64,000 bases of DNA from Smallanthus sonchifolius (GCA_023525975.1 CM042030.1:31552350-31616349); one strand, 5' to 3'; positions 22,691 to 35,619 are shown, numbered from the stretch's first letter. Program-made: numbers and translations. Notes: generated from the letters alone by a model not told the origin.

Positions 22691-23322
22691 CTGATTCTCA
22701 GATATCATGAACAAAGTTTCAATCCTTGTTGTAATTAGGTTTGGTGGATAAGAAGAAAGATGGATAAACCCTAAGGCTAACGGTTGATTGTTGAACAGTG
22801 GCAAATCCGATGGCTCTTCCGTACATTGTTGCTGATATGGATTTCACTGTGTATAATGAGTTTAAATAGCGGCGAAAGTACAAAAACAGTGGCGACCTCC
22901 AGATAAGTGATACGAACCGGCGTTCAGGTGGCGACACATGGTTGTTACATGGCAGCGATGTGTTGCACCTCCCCCTTAGGCTTTGCGACGCCATTAGTTT
23001 ATAAAGAATTCTTTTTCTTTCTTATAACTTTTTTTCTAAATTGAATTGCGATATACAGTGACATCGCTTGATTGGTTGGTGTATTTTTTTTTTCAACTTT
23101 ATTGTCTTTATAATTAAATAAAAGTGGCATTTTAAAACAAAACTACCATTTGGTGCGGCGGTAATGTCTTACCCACTTGTGTTCGAATCACTGGTCCTCT
23201 CACTCTCTTTTTTGTTTTTTTTTCTTTTTTGATATTTTAGTTTTTGCTTTTCTTTTTATTAATTACTTAATGTTATTATTATTTTCTTTTAACTAACTTT
23301 TGTTACTTTTATAACTATAAGA
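22691..23322. other. Unassigned spacer
   Basis: On the minus strand TATTTAAAC (about 22860) followed by a leader and 'catgatatctgagaatc' (about 22700) could be a decayed copia LTR end and primer-binding site. From 23000 to 23310 the DNA is T-rich and simple. No gene seen. Confidence 0.3.
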
Positions 23323-24623
23323 TGTAAGGCCCCAAACCCGGGAGGCCTCACTTGTTGGATTTACTCATTCACAAACAGTTCTTAAACTCGAATATCAAAT
23401 AACGCAGCGAAAAACTTTCATTTAAACATAACGGTAACATCGTCAAACATGCGGAAGCGTAAACATTGTCTAAACATAACATAACGTAATCAGAACATAA
23501 CGGGATGTCAGACTTCATAGATCGACCGGGTAACTCTTCATCGCTTGCCAAGCATCACCGTCCATCGTCTATACATGTCCTTAACCTGAATGTGCATACT
23601 AAAAGTCAGCTACGCAGGTGAGTTCTAGCTTTTTCATAAAACATTAACTTCAAATATTTGCTAAAAACATCACATTTAACATCATTAATAAAAGCGTACC
23701 TAAAGCATGCAATAACATAACATAACACATAAGTCAACAAACATATCGAATCTGCGCCTTCTCGTAACCGTCAATTCCAAACTTCAAGTACGATACCTCA
23801 TAGGGTATACGTACCAAACTTCAAGCACGGCATCACAAGGATGACACGTACCAAACTTCTAGCACGATACTCCAAAGACTAGTCGTACCTAACTTCCAGC
23901 ACGATACTCCGAAGAGTAGTTGTACCTAACTTCCAACACGATTACCCCATAAGGTAAATCGTACCTACTTCAAGGATCACGTTAATCCCCATGGTGACCG
24001 TCATCACCCTAGTTGTACAACAGTTGGCCAGCCACAAAGGCCCCTAGTAGGTAAGGCCCATAACATACATCCCATACCCATAACCTCAATTCTCTAAGGA
24101 ATAATGGCAGATTCATTCGTTTGTGACTTTCATAAACCTTCACTTCTTTACATCAAAACTTCAGTTAAAGCATTCGTATGTTTTATTAAAATCATACGTT
24201 CGTAAACCTCATTTGGCAAAACATTTCATAAACACATCGTTCATAACCTTTCTTTTCAAAACATCGTTCATAAGCATCGTTTTATAAATCACCATAAACA
24301 TCAAACATCGTTTTTATAAAACCGTCACATCGTTACGTATGCACACCAGCTCGAAAACATTATTTAAAATATTTAAAAGAGGGCTTCTAGAACTCACTTG
24401 AGATGAACATGGTCAAAGGTCTCTAAAAGATCTTCTAACCTGTACGTACGCAACCTAGTCTTAGCTTTACATACAACTCATTACATTTTATCCCTTCATA
24501 CCGAGAACCTAGGGTACACGGTTCCTTCCCGTGAACTTAGGAGTTCACGGCTCAAGGGGGTTTTCGGCTTAAGGGAAGTTCTCGGTAGTTTTGTCGTGAA
24601 CCAGAAGGGCCGTGAACCTGAGG
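23323..24623 (-). repeat. LTR1 (Tekay-like), first part
   Basis: The opening TGTAAGGCCCC and the 'cctcacttgttggatttactc' block match the ends of the Tekay LTRs at 40744 and 47926, so this is a diverged relative in the same orientation. The body continues at 40535 and 50083 because LTR2 and the Tekay element inserted into it. It holds a 37-bp repeat array. A perfect 9-bp hairpin at 24529-24550 (CCGTGAACT with its complement, loop TAGG) lies in a region of degenerate GTGAAC repeats. 24619-24623 is the left TSD (TGAGG) of LTR2. Confidence 0.8.
23788..23995 (-). repeat. 37-bp tandem repeat, about 5 units, with inverted repeats
   Basis: 'CGTACC(A/T)AACTTC.AGCACG' recurs with 37-39 bp spacing. Units contain local dyads such as GTACGATACC with GGTATACGTAC, or ACGATTACC with GGTAAATCGT. 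Units are only moderately similar, so the array is old. Confidence 0.75.
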
Positions 24624-27600
24624 TGTCACAACCCGACCAGGGGGCTAGGTGTGATGATCGAATACCAAAACAAAACACAGTGGAAATAACGTGACATATA
24701 ATTTATAAATGTCATTGGTCCAACTAAGTCAAAATATACATTTACAATGGTTCATATCATCTATACACTAACTAAAAATAGAATAATGGATTCTATCTTC
24801 TCATCAAAGCTTTCTCGGGTGGAATCTATGGCTCGACATAAGTCTTCTAAAGGAATCATCTATCTTCAAGCAAGCTCTTGTCTAAGTTGCTAATTTCCAA
24901 ACTCGAGAAGGTACCTGAATATATGCTTAAAAATATTGTGTCAACTAAAAAGTTGGTGAGTTCATGAGTTTAGTTAATAGAGCATTTATATTGAGAATCC
25001 AAATATGTATGGTGTAAAATTAAACAAGTTCACAATCAACCATGTGCCCACAACATGTGGACATCTAGAAATAATAATAGTATCCCCTAACCCATACCCC
25101 TTATTGTTATGGGTCTAATTACTCATGCCTTCCAACATAAGTTCAAAATTGTTAAACGAATACATGTCACAAGATATTTATTATCATTATATGATTATCA
25201 TCTCATGGGAGGTTGTCCCGGTTACGTCGAGCCCATGGTGTGCGGGGGTTTCACCAGATAGTACTACCTATATATTCGCTGGCTCCAAAGGAGTTAATGA
25301 TTGTGTGCTAAAGTTCGGGGATTCATTATGGCAGCTAAAAATGGCCTTATTTAATTTATACACCAAGTATGCAAACAAAATAGAAGCATGTAATCACCCC
25401 AAAAAGTTTAAGTAAAAGAGGGGGAAAAGCACATTAACTCACCTGGTAATCTCGTATATGTCCAAACAATATGCTAAAGTTGCGAGCTTGCTATCGTGTG
25501 TGTAGGCATTAAGACAAATCCTAAATATAATTGTGACATTAGTATATTGTACTAGAATAATGTCATTAACCGTGTGGTTGAGCTCGACCGATTCGTTAAA
25601 GTGTTGGGTCGTTTTGGTAAAAGTCTCGGGTTGTAACCTCTAATTATTATACTAAAATAGGTGTACTATAAGAGCGTTGGTTTGACTTAGTATTCGTGTA
25701 TAATAGTAATATTTGTGTATATGTTCAAACGAAATTAGTAAAATAATGTTACGACCCAAATCAAAGTAATACTAAGTATTCTAATAACTGTTCGATTCAA
25801 ATAAGGTAACACTATACATTATTTACTTACGTGGTATACTTATATATGTAATATATGTATAAATAACTAAATATATATACAAGTAGTTATATTTTTTTCT
25901 AAGATAATAATCAGAGTCTATAGTTACGCATATATATGTTCAAAATCTACTCATATATATAGATCATAAGGGTTGACAAAACTATTTATGTTCGTCTAAT
26001 ACTAAAACGTAATTATAGTGTTTGGTTTACTGATGTTGGTGATGTTTAAGTTTGTACTTACATGAAATTACATAATACATATCTATATAAAAAAAATTGA
26101 AGTTCATAAAATGTTTGTATATATATACTTAATATATGTATAAAGTATCACGTCAAATATCGTTTTTGATAACTGTGCTAAGTAAAACAAAATATGGTCA
26201 AGTATATATGTATATGCAAACAAAATAAGGTTCTACATGTATATGTCATTTATATAAGTATGTTTGTGTTGAAAATAAACATTTGTATCCTATGTTCGTA
26301 TACTTATTAACTCGGAGCAAAAGTGTTTATATATATATATATATATAACTAAATATATAATCAAGCAGTTATATTTGTTTTGAAAATATTAATTAAAGTG
26401 TATAATCATATATGTGTTTGATTCGAACAATGTATGTTACCTTTATAAATATGTTTTCCTAGAAAATAGGTGTTTATGGTTTACAAACATGCGCTTTTGG
26501 TAATGATAAATATAAAAGTATAATAATATAACTAGGTACAAAAATAAAATGTCGATTTATAAGGTCACATAATAATAAACTTCAAGTAGTATGATAAAAA
26601 TGAGACTAATTATAATATTAATGTTATTTAAGCAATGTATATTATAAGCTTTAGTAGTAATAAAGATACTAACAATATCGGTAAGATAAGTTTATAAGAA
26701 AATTTTAGTACTTATACTTTCATGTCACAAAATAATATTTAATGTTAAAAATAATGTTAGTGATAATCATAATAATATTTATAATACTAACTAATAAAAT
26801 TAATGGTAATAATAATGTTTATTTAGTAATTATAAAAGTAAATATTAGTAATGAGTGTAACGGTTTTGGTAAAGAAAATGTCGGTTTATAAGTTTTTACT
26901 ATAAATACATTTTTAGTAATAACGATTTTTATATAAGTATCGTTTGGTTTTAAATAAATAGTTGTAATATTTAATCTATAGTATTACAATAATAAAATAT
27001 AATTCTTTTAATATTAATGACATTTTAACTAACGTTGATATTAATTAGTTTTACATTAATTATCTCTAATATGCATGACTAGATAAAATTTATAATGACG
27101 ATGATAACATTATATATTTAAAATACTAATATTTACAAACATGGGTATAAAATTTAGGGTCATGCATTTAAGTATATGAAATAATACATATGTATACCCG
27201 TGAGAACTAAGTATATTTTCATGTATATAAATACTCCTACCTAGTTTATAACTAATATTCTCGTTTATATAAGTTATAACTAATATTCTCGTTTATATAA
27301 GTGTAGTAATGACGGTTTTTATAATTTTTGTTTTACCAAATTATATATTTTATAAGTGTGTAATTATATTTTCAAGCAATATATTTTTGGTTGTATAATT
27401 AAGTGTATAAATATGTTTTATATTTTCATATTGTTCGGACGGAAACCCGGTTTACAAATACGATCACAAGAACGAGGTTCGGGTTTACATCAAAATCCCA
27501 AGGGGTCGGGATCGAGTCGGTTTAGCTCAACTAACTATTACACACGTTACATACAAAACAAATACGAATTACAAAACAAATACAAAGCTTTGACACGTGT

Positions 27601-28112
27601 TAGTACCTCTCCACTCGTACGTGAACCCGTTCGTTTAACGACCCTTTTAGAGAACCCGCTTGTTATTTCTGTCGTTGACCGTCGTTGACTGGTTGACCGA
27701 AACCCGGGACTGTCGGGAACGACCCGAAGAGTCTCGCCTATCCGAGTGACGTTCCATCTTCGCCATAACCTGACTAAATCATTTTGAAACACACGAGAAT
27801 GAAAACCCGGCCACCTCAATCACTTGTTTAACCGGAAAATCAATATCAAAACAGAAAATTTTCTTAAATCCTCAAAACTAATGTCATACCTTATATATCG
27901 GGTAACTAAAAGCACATGCAATGCTAGATCCAGGTGTTTGAGGCTCGCCAAAAAGTCGGGGTTGACCGGAAAAAGCTTTTGTTCGACAGAATCCTATCAA
28001 ACACCACCGATTTGGCCGCACCTTGTCTCCATTACTCCTGACATCTCCGTCACCGCTTGTAGTCCTCGCAGGGAAGTCGGGAACTGGCTGGAGATTGGTC
28101 TAAACACCAACT
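24624..28112 (-). repeat. LTR2, long solo LTR, first part
   Basis: Plus-strand start TGTCACAACC; the other end is GTTGTTACA at 40529. Both ends carry the direct repeat TGAGG (24619-24623 and 40530-40534), and no internal domain or primer-binding site occurs between them, so this is a solo LTR of about 4.93 kb once LARD2 is removed. The 'aactaaaaagttggtgag' block near 24940 matches the 3' region of other LTRs here. The body from 25.9 to 27.4 kb is very AT-rich and has no gene. Confidence 0.85.
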
Positions 28113-28831
28113 TGTGACACCTGCAAAATTTCAGAATCCAAAACCCAGTTGTTGGGCTAAAACCCAACTAGGCCCAATAAGGTCCAATAGGAAGTCAAGT
28201 CCATTTGAGGCCCGGTAAGGATCCAAGCCCGTTAGAAATCCAAATTTACACAATCCGAATATCATATTAGTCACACGATTTCATTTAATGACTCGTTACG
28301 CGATTCTGAGAATTTAAGAAAAGATATAAGAACGTACGCGGTTCAGAAATTCTAAACGTTAAACGTGTTAAACAACGGTTTTTACCGGGTATTCGACAGA
28401 ACGATTAAATGAATTAATGAATTATTGATATTAAGTATTAATATTCATTTGAAAAGACTGTTCGGATAAATACACGTGTAGTACGTGTATACGAATGTTA
28501 AACCACGTTAGATCCTCGTAAAACTAACGATAGCGGTACGGTTATTACCGATACGACAAATATTATAAATATTTGTTTATAATAAAAATGTTATTAATAA
28601 CCGGAGAGTGAAACGATAAATCCGACGAACAGACTCACACACGCGTTGTCAGCTCATACCGACTCGAATATTCTCCGGTAATAAGCTAACAAAATAAATT
28701 ATTTGAATATTTATTTTAGTATTAATATTTATATTATGAACGACAAATATTAATCGGGAACTAAATGCATGACGATATTTTGGGTTTGACACGCGTTACT
28801 GGTAGGTAGCCTACCCACTTAAAACGCTAGA

Positions 28832-28844
28832 TATATATATAAAA
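28832..28844 (+). promoter_or_regulatory. TATA box of the LARD2 LTR
   Basis: TATATATATAAAA, followed about 35-75 bp later by an ACA/GT-rich leader. The copy in the 3' LTR is at about 36339-36350. Confidence 0.6.
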
Positions 28845-28919
28845 TCTTCTCATCTTTTTCCTCATTTGCACAACAAACACACACACTTGTGTGTGTGTGT
28901 TCAGAGAGAGAACGAGAGA

Positions 28920-29480
28920 AAGGAAGGGGGGGGTCGGCCACCTTTCGGCGGCCTCCTCCGGCGAGCATGAACGGAAGAACAACGGCGGAGAGCAGCGGCG
29001 CACGGTGGCGCAGCGACAGCATAAGGAGGCGGCGGCGCACAGCGGCGGATCACAGCGGACCGGCGAGTGGCGGCAAGTGCACCACCTCATCTGATAGATC
29101 TCGACGTCCTGAGTCCGATGGTGGTGGTGGTTTGCACTAGATCGCGACGGTGGTGGAGATTCCGGCCAAAAACACTTTTCCGGCGACCTCGACAAATGGG
29201 GCTTTTGCTAGAAAAGGGTTCCTAAAGGTCCGATCTACGCATACGAAGAAGTTTGGGTCGAAAAAGTGAAGCTTTCCGGCCAAAACCACCAAATCCGGCC
29301 ACTGTCCGGTTTTCCGGCGGCGGCGGCGGCCGGCGGCCGAGACCGGCGGCGCTGGTGGGGCTTGGCGAGACGAGTTCATGGCCGCTTGAATCACCTCAAT
29401 CGGAGTTCGTATGATCAAGTTATGAGCGAAACAAGTTTCTTCTCGTGTCGTGCTCAGCTTTTCGTACAAAACCGCTTAGA
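28920..29480 (+). other. GC-rich leader inside the LARD2 LTR
   Basis: Strong GC enrichment (CGGCGG, CCGGCGA blocks) in otherwise AT-rich DNA. Several short frames are open, for example ATG 28968 (MNGRTTAESSGARWRSDS). The 5' copy has TAG in that frame at about 29138, where the 3' LTR reads AAG and stays open longer, so I do not call a protein. It is probably an untranslated leader with short upstream ORFs. Confidence 0.55.
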
Positions 29481-30276
29481 ACGGCTTGTAGGCTAAGGTA
29501 TGACCCGAAACACTTATATATCTATTGTCAGGTAATAGCATGGGACCTATAAATTTTGTCAGGGACGTCTTTTGAGAACGTTTTTCGGGCACGTTAAATT
29601 GTATTATAATGATATAGTTTTTATATATTTATCAAATAATTGTCGAATTGAAGTATGACTTTAGTATTAGGATCTAAAGTGCGGTTTATTGGATTATTGG
29701 TGTAAGTTGGTGTTGTAATTGGACAATTGGATATTGTCGGGTTTAGCCAAAAACAAACGGGACTCTGCCCAATTTTCGTTAAAAATAAAGAATTTGGTTT
29801 CTACAACTTAGATGTCCTCAACATGGGTTGGGTTTAGATTTGAAACCATAATGTTAGGGCACGATCCTAGTTATATTGTTGTTGATATTGACAACACTTG
29901 TTTGAACAATAGGAACCGTTTAGGATCGTTGCGCTCACTTGTTGTCAGTTGAGCTTGTGATCGCATTTGCTGGACTTGAGGTGAGTTCACTGTCCCCTTT
30001 TAACTTTTAATGTTTTAGAAACATCGGGGGAGAAACATACTTCCATAACACGTTTGAAAACACGAAACATCATTACTTGATACATCTTAGAAAACATGGA
30101 ACACATACTTACAAACATTTTCATATGGTAACAAGAAAACAAGACCCGACCTTTATGTTTGCATGAGTGAACACGTTTGGAGCTCGTAAAGCCCCCTGAC
30201 CATCATATTTTATAACCATTAGCTAAGGATAGCCTGGGATTCTATGGATAGTACTATTGGGATTGACACCCTCGGT

Positions 30277-30299
30277 CATGGTTAGTCGCGCTAACCATG
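30277..30299 (+). other. LTR hairpin with TCGCG loop
   Basis: CATGGTTAG pairs perfectly with CTAACCATG around TCGCG. The copy in the 3' LTR is near 37783-37805. The core GTTAG/CTAAC with a TCGCG-like loop, next to a TAGTACTA motif, recurs in LTR3, LTR4 and LTR5. Confidence 0.7.
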
Positions 30300-30627
30300 G
30301 GTCCCTCTGGCCAAATGACCGCATAGTGTTCAAACATTGCTCGTGAGGTATGAGCGAGGGGCAAAACACCTGTGTCATGGTTTGGTTATGCCTCATGTAT
30401 GTACATATTATTTGTATTCCTAGCTAGTCTACAAATGGGTCAACATTACTTGTTTTGTTTATCATATTCATTGAAACGTTTTCGTGCAGATGGATCTGCC
30501 AATCACTTATACACCAATGGTTTTGCCATTCGTTTACGTGGAAATGTTTTTATCAATGTTTTCAAGGAAAACAGTTTCATATTATGGCCATGTACACATT
30601 ATCAATGTTTTAAGGAAAAACGACTTA

Positions 30628-31043
30628 TTTTATGACTATGACGTCATCACATGTTTTCGTTGGGAAAACTACTCGTTTTATGACTATGAAGTCATCACAT
30701 GTTTTCATTGGGAAAACTACTCGTTTTATGACTATGAAGTCATCACATGTTTTCATTGGGAAAACTACTCGTTTTATGACTATGAAGTCATCACATGTTT
30801 TCATTGGGAAAACTACTCGTTTTATGACTATGAAGTCATCACATGTTTTCATTGGGAAAACTACTCGTTTTATGACTATGAAGTCATCACATGTTTTCAT
30901 TGGGAAAACTACTCGTTTTATGACTATGAAGTCATCACATGTTTTCATTGGGAAAACTACTCGTTTTATGACTATGAAGTCATCACATGTTTTCATTGGG
31001 AAAACTACTCGTTTTATGACTATGAAGTCATCACATGTTTTCG
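30628..31043 (+). repeat. 48-bp minisatellite, 8 full units plus a partial one
   Basis: Near-identical 48-bp units. Each contains ATGACT, loop ATGA, AGTCAT, followed by ACATGTTTTC and GGAAAACTACT. The period is divisible by three and lacks stops, so long repetitive frames are open on both strands; this is not evidence of a protein. The first unit differs and contains TGACGTCA at 30639-30646. Confidence 0.97.
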
Positions 31044-31488
31044 AGGAAAACAACCTTACATTAAACCCGTGTACATATTTTAAATGTTTTCAAGGAAAAC
31101 AGTTTCGTATCATGGCCATGTACATAATATCAATGTTTTCAAGGAAAATCACTTTACATTGCAACAATCAAACCTGTGAACTCACCAACCTTTGTGTTGA
31201 CATTTTAAGTATGTTTTTCAGGTAATTCATAGTCATGGCATGGTTGGAATAGGTTAGCCTTTTGGAATAAACCTTAGAAGCCGAAGGAGTATGATCGTCA
31301 AACCTCAAGATGGCTTTCACCTATACATGGTTCTAGGACAATGTACAAGTTTATTATAGTATTTGTAATGGTGTTCAATATTCAGAAGTCTTTACTTTAA
31401 CTTCCGCTGTTATGTAATGTTACCAATCGTTGCAACCTTAATTTATTTATTTATTCAGTAAGTAAATAAATTTGGGGGTGTGACAGAT

Positions 31489-31500
31489 TGGTATCAGAGC
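31489..31500 (+). other. LARD2 primer-binding site
   Basis: TGGTATCAGAGC, three bases after the LTR. Confidence 0.95.
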
Positions 31501-34500
31501 CAATGGTTTTAGCGAATTAGGTTTCCTTAGTGATACCTAGGCTCTAACCGGACTCATTTAGGGACCAAGATTTCTAAGACTTGCATCACACTAAGAACAC
31601 CCAAGACTTGAGTAAAGAAATTCCAACCGTTACCGAACGATTTGTGTAGACTATTAGTGTATGAAGTTACACTAGCGTATCATTAGCTATACTAATACAA
31701 TTACATGGCACATGTAATGAACACTTAAACATATATAACAATATGGAAATACTAAACACCTACGACATGTTACTGTTCGGATTACGAGTCAAGAATAAAG
31801 GGTACTCAGCATACTTCAATCTTAGAAGATCGAGTTACGAGCTGAGCTTGGACAACGACGACAGCGGTCGTCAGTTACCGATCTTGGTATCACAACAGGT
31901 TGAACCCGTGCCAGAATCTGTACCTATACCTGCACCACAACTACTCCAGCTATGGAGGCAAATATCTTTTTAACGTATTTACGGTATAAATACTCTCCTT
32001 CATAAGTTGTCGGATCGGATGCCTAGACTCTCGCCATGAGATATGGCAGACAGGATTGCCCAGACAGAAGGGAATTCAAGGTGGATAAGCAGGACTAAGT
32101 GGGAGAGAACTCCAAGGGTCAGGAGACCCAGACATACATCAGGATCATGTGGATCCATGCATATATACAGACTTGGAGCACGAGTTGCTCAACACTCATT
32201 TGAGGATCTCTGCCCAACACATAGTGCCTGAATTTCACCATACACATTTTATTTTAAGAGACACTAGTGGTGCCTCTCTACCATTAGCCTCATCCGACAA
32301 CATACAAATTCGACAGATTCAGGAGTATTGGTACACATAATGAAGAGTAATCCGATAAAACAACACACACCCCTGTGCAAATGTGCAAGCACAATCTAAC
32401 GATTATTTCAAATCCCTTTTGATTAGAAGCTGGGGATAGGAGAAACACTATAGAGATCAGGCAAGGCAAATTATTATTACGGGTGCACACGTAATCATAA
32501 TTTGCAGTGCATGGAAACTGTAGTAAGTCTTGCTGTCCAAGCTAATGATCAATCCATGTTCTCAGTCAACTGATTTTAACAAATCAGACTTCTCAATTAG
32601 GTGCTCACAAAGCATTTTCCTAGTTTTGGAGGAACGAGAGAAATTCAAATTGAATTTAACCAATCCTTAGTAAATCCTGAACGATGAAGGAATTCGCACA
32701 TTCATTCTTTGAGATTCTACTTGTCAGGAATGCTTCAAATTGAGCGTTACCACAACTAACACTTACAATAATTGCACAATTATTGGGAGATTATAGCGTA
32801 ATCTCAGGATCCATCATACAGTTCAATCTCACAATTGCTTGAAAGTTACGCCAAGAGTGTTATGCACTAACTTCAGTAATGGGGCAGAATATTATTCTTA
32901 CCCGCATACACATGGCACCTATGGATATGGTGGAAGCTTGACATGAGACAAATAGGTAATCGGACATTTCAGAATATCGGTCTCACAGGATTGCTCTCGC
33001 AGCCATTGACATTCAATATACCTTTAAGTCTGACTATTCTCTCGGTAATGGATAAGACGGGGTTGATGCTCAAGCGAATGACAAAGAAACCTAAGTGTGG
33101 ACTAATGACTATTGTCGCACTACCAGGAAAACGACATGTAAAACTCTTAAAGGAGTCCCAAATGCGGAATTTCATGCTAATCTCATTAAGTTCATGATAT
33201 GCATAAGGGACGTAAGCTCGAGCTATTCACTACAGGCCACTGTCCACAAAGAGTTGAGAAGAATAATTCATTACTCTTTTGTACTCGCACCTCCCCAAAG
33301 TTCATCTTGTTGGATGGATCCCAGATTTTAACCTAGAAGAGAGGTGTGACCGCATCTTTCACTCCTAGTTTTCTATAATTGGGAAGCTATAGAGCATCTA
33401 TTGTTAAGAAATGATCTCTTGAAATAGACTCAGTTAAAATATAAAGCTTTGACATTTAACACTCATTACCTCAATTTTATAGCTTAAACCCTTGGACTAG
33501 GGACTTAAAGGCTATAACCGATATGAGTGAAATACGTACTGGTAAGTCGTGACAATACCATTCGAATGCCAGGGAAGTTGCAGACAAACTGTAGTATCAG
33601 TTGTTAGCAAATTCTGAAACTCCGTGATCCATTCCGACCAACTTGACAGGAAATAAAGAACCTAAGTTGAAATCCGAGGATTTAATTCTGTGTACGCTAC
33701 CAGGAAGATGAACAAAGGACGAATCAATTCCGGAAGTTTTACTTGACTGTCGTCTATTTCCTGACATCCGCTTAATGAGAAGTCAAGCCTTTGATTAGAC
33801 AAACCATGATTTCACATCGCAGTCTACCAATTTAGTGGCTTAGCAAGCGCTGAATCAGTTTCGGGGAAACACCATTCTTATGAGGCTACTTCCACGATGC
33901 GACTGTTTACCTTCTCATCTAGACGAACCGCGACTTTTCCAAGCAAACATAGAACTTCTTAAGACTTATCTATTTCGTGGACATGATAGTCAGGTCATGA
34001 GTTTACAAATCAAGATATTACAGCCTAAATACCATACTACAGTAGAAGTGCAGTGCAAACGATGGTAATGAGGTATTAAACTAAAACTTCGCCAGTGAAA
34101 CCATACGAGAAATCTTGAAACCTTTAATCCGTTGTGACCAATGTTGATGGAAAAATCTCATATGGCACAGAACCTAATATGAGAGTATAACTTTAAGTCC
34201 CAGAAAATGCCTTCGTGGAGTATAAGGGAACAATCATAACGTTTCGTTTATGAATTCTGTCACTACTATCCGAGTACAAGAAGGTGATGGATATGCAGTT
34301 AGAAAACGAATAAGTGAAACTATGTCACTAACACTTAGCAACTGTTTGAGAGCCATTCTCACTTCTCCTTGAACCCCATGAAGATTATTAATCTTTAGTA
34401 TCTGTTGAGCCTAGCCAACTAAAATATTCTCAAATACTTTGATATTCTCTATCTTCTTCATCTAGATTCACCTTCATCTTTAGATGAACCTTAAAAAAAA

Positions 34501-35582
34501 TGATTCAATGAGACTACGAGAATTTATTGTGGCGAGTTTGTTAATCGATATCCGTTTCGTTTAGATTTCAATCTAAATCAAATTACGGATAACATACGTG
34601 ATGATGTTATCAGTAATGGAATTTGATAAAAACTAGGATCAATCTCAGGAGATCATGTCTCCGTAAAATTTTATCCCATATCATAGTTGTTTAATTCGTT
34701 AACTAGACAACTACTGACGTTCCATTAAACCATTCCAGCTCCTTTGTGAGAAATTGTATACACTGACATTATTGTCTTGAACTCAATTGAATCAGTTTAA
34801 CCTACATACTGATTTGACGGACAAAATGTCAAAATTAAAATCTTTCATTCTAGAAGATTGAATGCACCAAGATGTTGACCCGTCGCGATGAACGGTCGAT
34901 TACCTGATTTGGACTAACACATGGACATCTCATTAAAGAATCTGACCTATCTTTACCAAACGCGTGATAATTTTCTTTTAGATCCTAGCACGATTTGGTT
35001 TTCTGGAGAGAAAACCCGAATATGAATAATGAAGTATGTACCTATATATACTTTCGGAAATACGTGTGCATGAACGCACTTTTGTCTTTCATTATGAATG
35101 ATAATGATCATACAGTTCCACTCTGATGAGAATGATCACATAATGAAATGCTTCGTCATCTGATCCTTGATTGTTTATTTTGGTGTGTGAGTTGTTCACT
35201 TGGTTAGTGAAAACTCATTATTATAATTCACATCGACCAGGCAATTCTCTTGATGACTTACTCATTACATGAAGGTGACCCCACTGATTGTAATCCCGTT
35301 GTTCATGGGACTCTAGTAATGAGTTTATCACTTCAGGGTATAGCCAACATCATTCCTTTATCGATATACCCAAAGAACTTTCCCTAAATCTACCCATTTG
35401 ATGTAATGCGATACCGTTGTACTATCATACGGTACGCTAATCCTTACACATCCAATATCATTAGTTGTTGTGATATCCACTTTATCTTCATATTCCAACT
35501 GCTATTTGGAATGAGTAAACATTTTCCCCAAGAAACCGAATGTGGAGCAAAGATACGAAATCCTTATCCATGTACGTATAAC
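31501..35582 (+). other. LARD2 internal region, essentially non-coding
   Basis: The best early frame is 31743-31973 (76 residues, MEILNTYDMLLFGLRVKNKG, then a Pro/Val/Gln-rich tail), in the place where relatives carry a pre-gag ORF; I do not recognise it. No capsid, protease, reverse transcriptase or integrase motif was found in the remaining 3.6 kb. Confidence 0.65.
32466..32505 (+). other. Long hairpin with palindromic loop GGTGCACA
   Basis: GCAAATTATTATTACG (32466-32481) pairs with 32490-32505 at 15 of 16 positions, leaving the 8-base loop GGTGCACA. The loop and inner stem equal those at 12139-12164 in LARD1, although the surrounding interiors are otherwise dissimilar. Confidence 0.85.
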
Positions 35583-35619
35583 AAATTTCGGGGACGAAAT
35601 TTCTTTATGGATGGGAGAA
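35583..35619 (+). other. LARD2 polypurine-tract region with hairpin
   Basis: AAATTTCG (35583-35590) pairs perfectly with CGAAATTT (35595-35602), loop GGGA. A short spacer and the purine run GGATGGGAGAA follow, directly before the 3' LTR. Confidence 0.8.

Larger units (their letters stand above)
28113..31485 (+). repeat. LARD2 5' LTR
   Basis: TGTGACACC...GGTGTGACA. Order: AT-rich upstream part, TATA box at 28832, GC-rich leader at 28920-29480, hairpin at 30277, 48-bp minisatellite at 30628-31043, terminal block. It differs from the 3' LTR by a few substitutions, one G in a homopolymer near 28926 (eight against seven) and two minisatellite units. Confidence 0.95.

Noticed and set aside
30484..31225. 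Long repetitive proteins of 142-231 residues in several frames and on both strands (also 37990-38827)
   Set aside because: They arise because the 48-bp unit is divisible by three and contains no stop in several frames. The same DNA would encode three unrelated repeat proteins, and the copy number differs between LTRs.
32943..33331. Two short overlapping ORFs in the LARD2 interior
   Set aside because: No motif, no codon pattern and no counterpart in LARD1.
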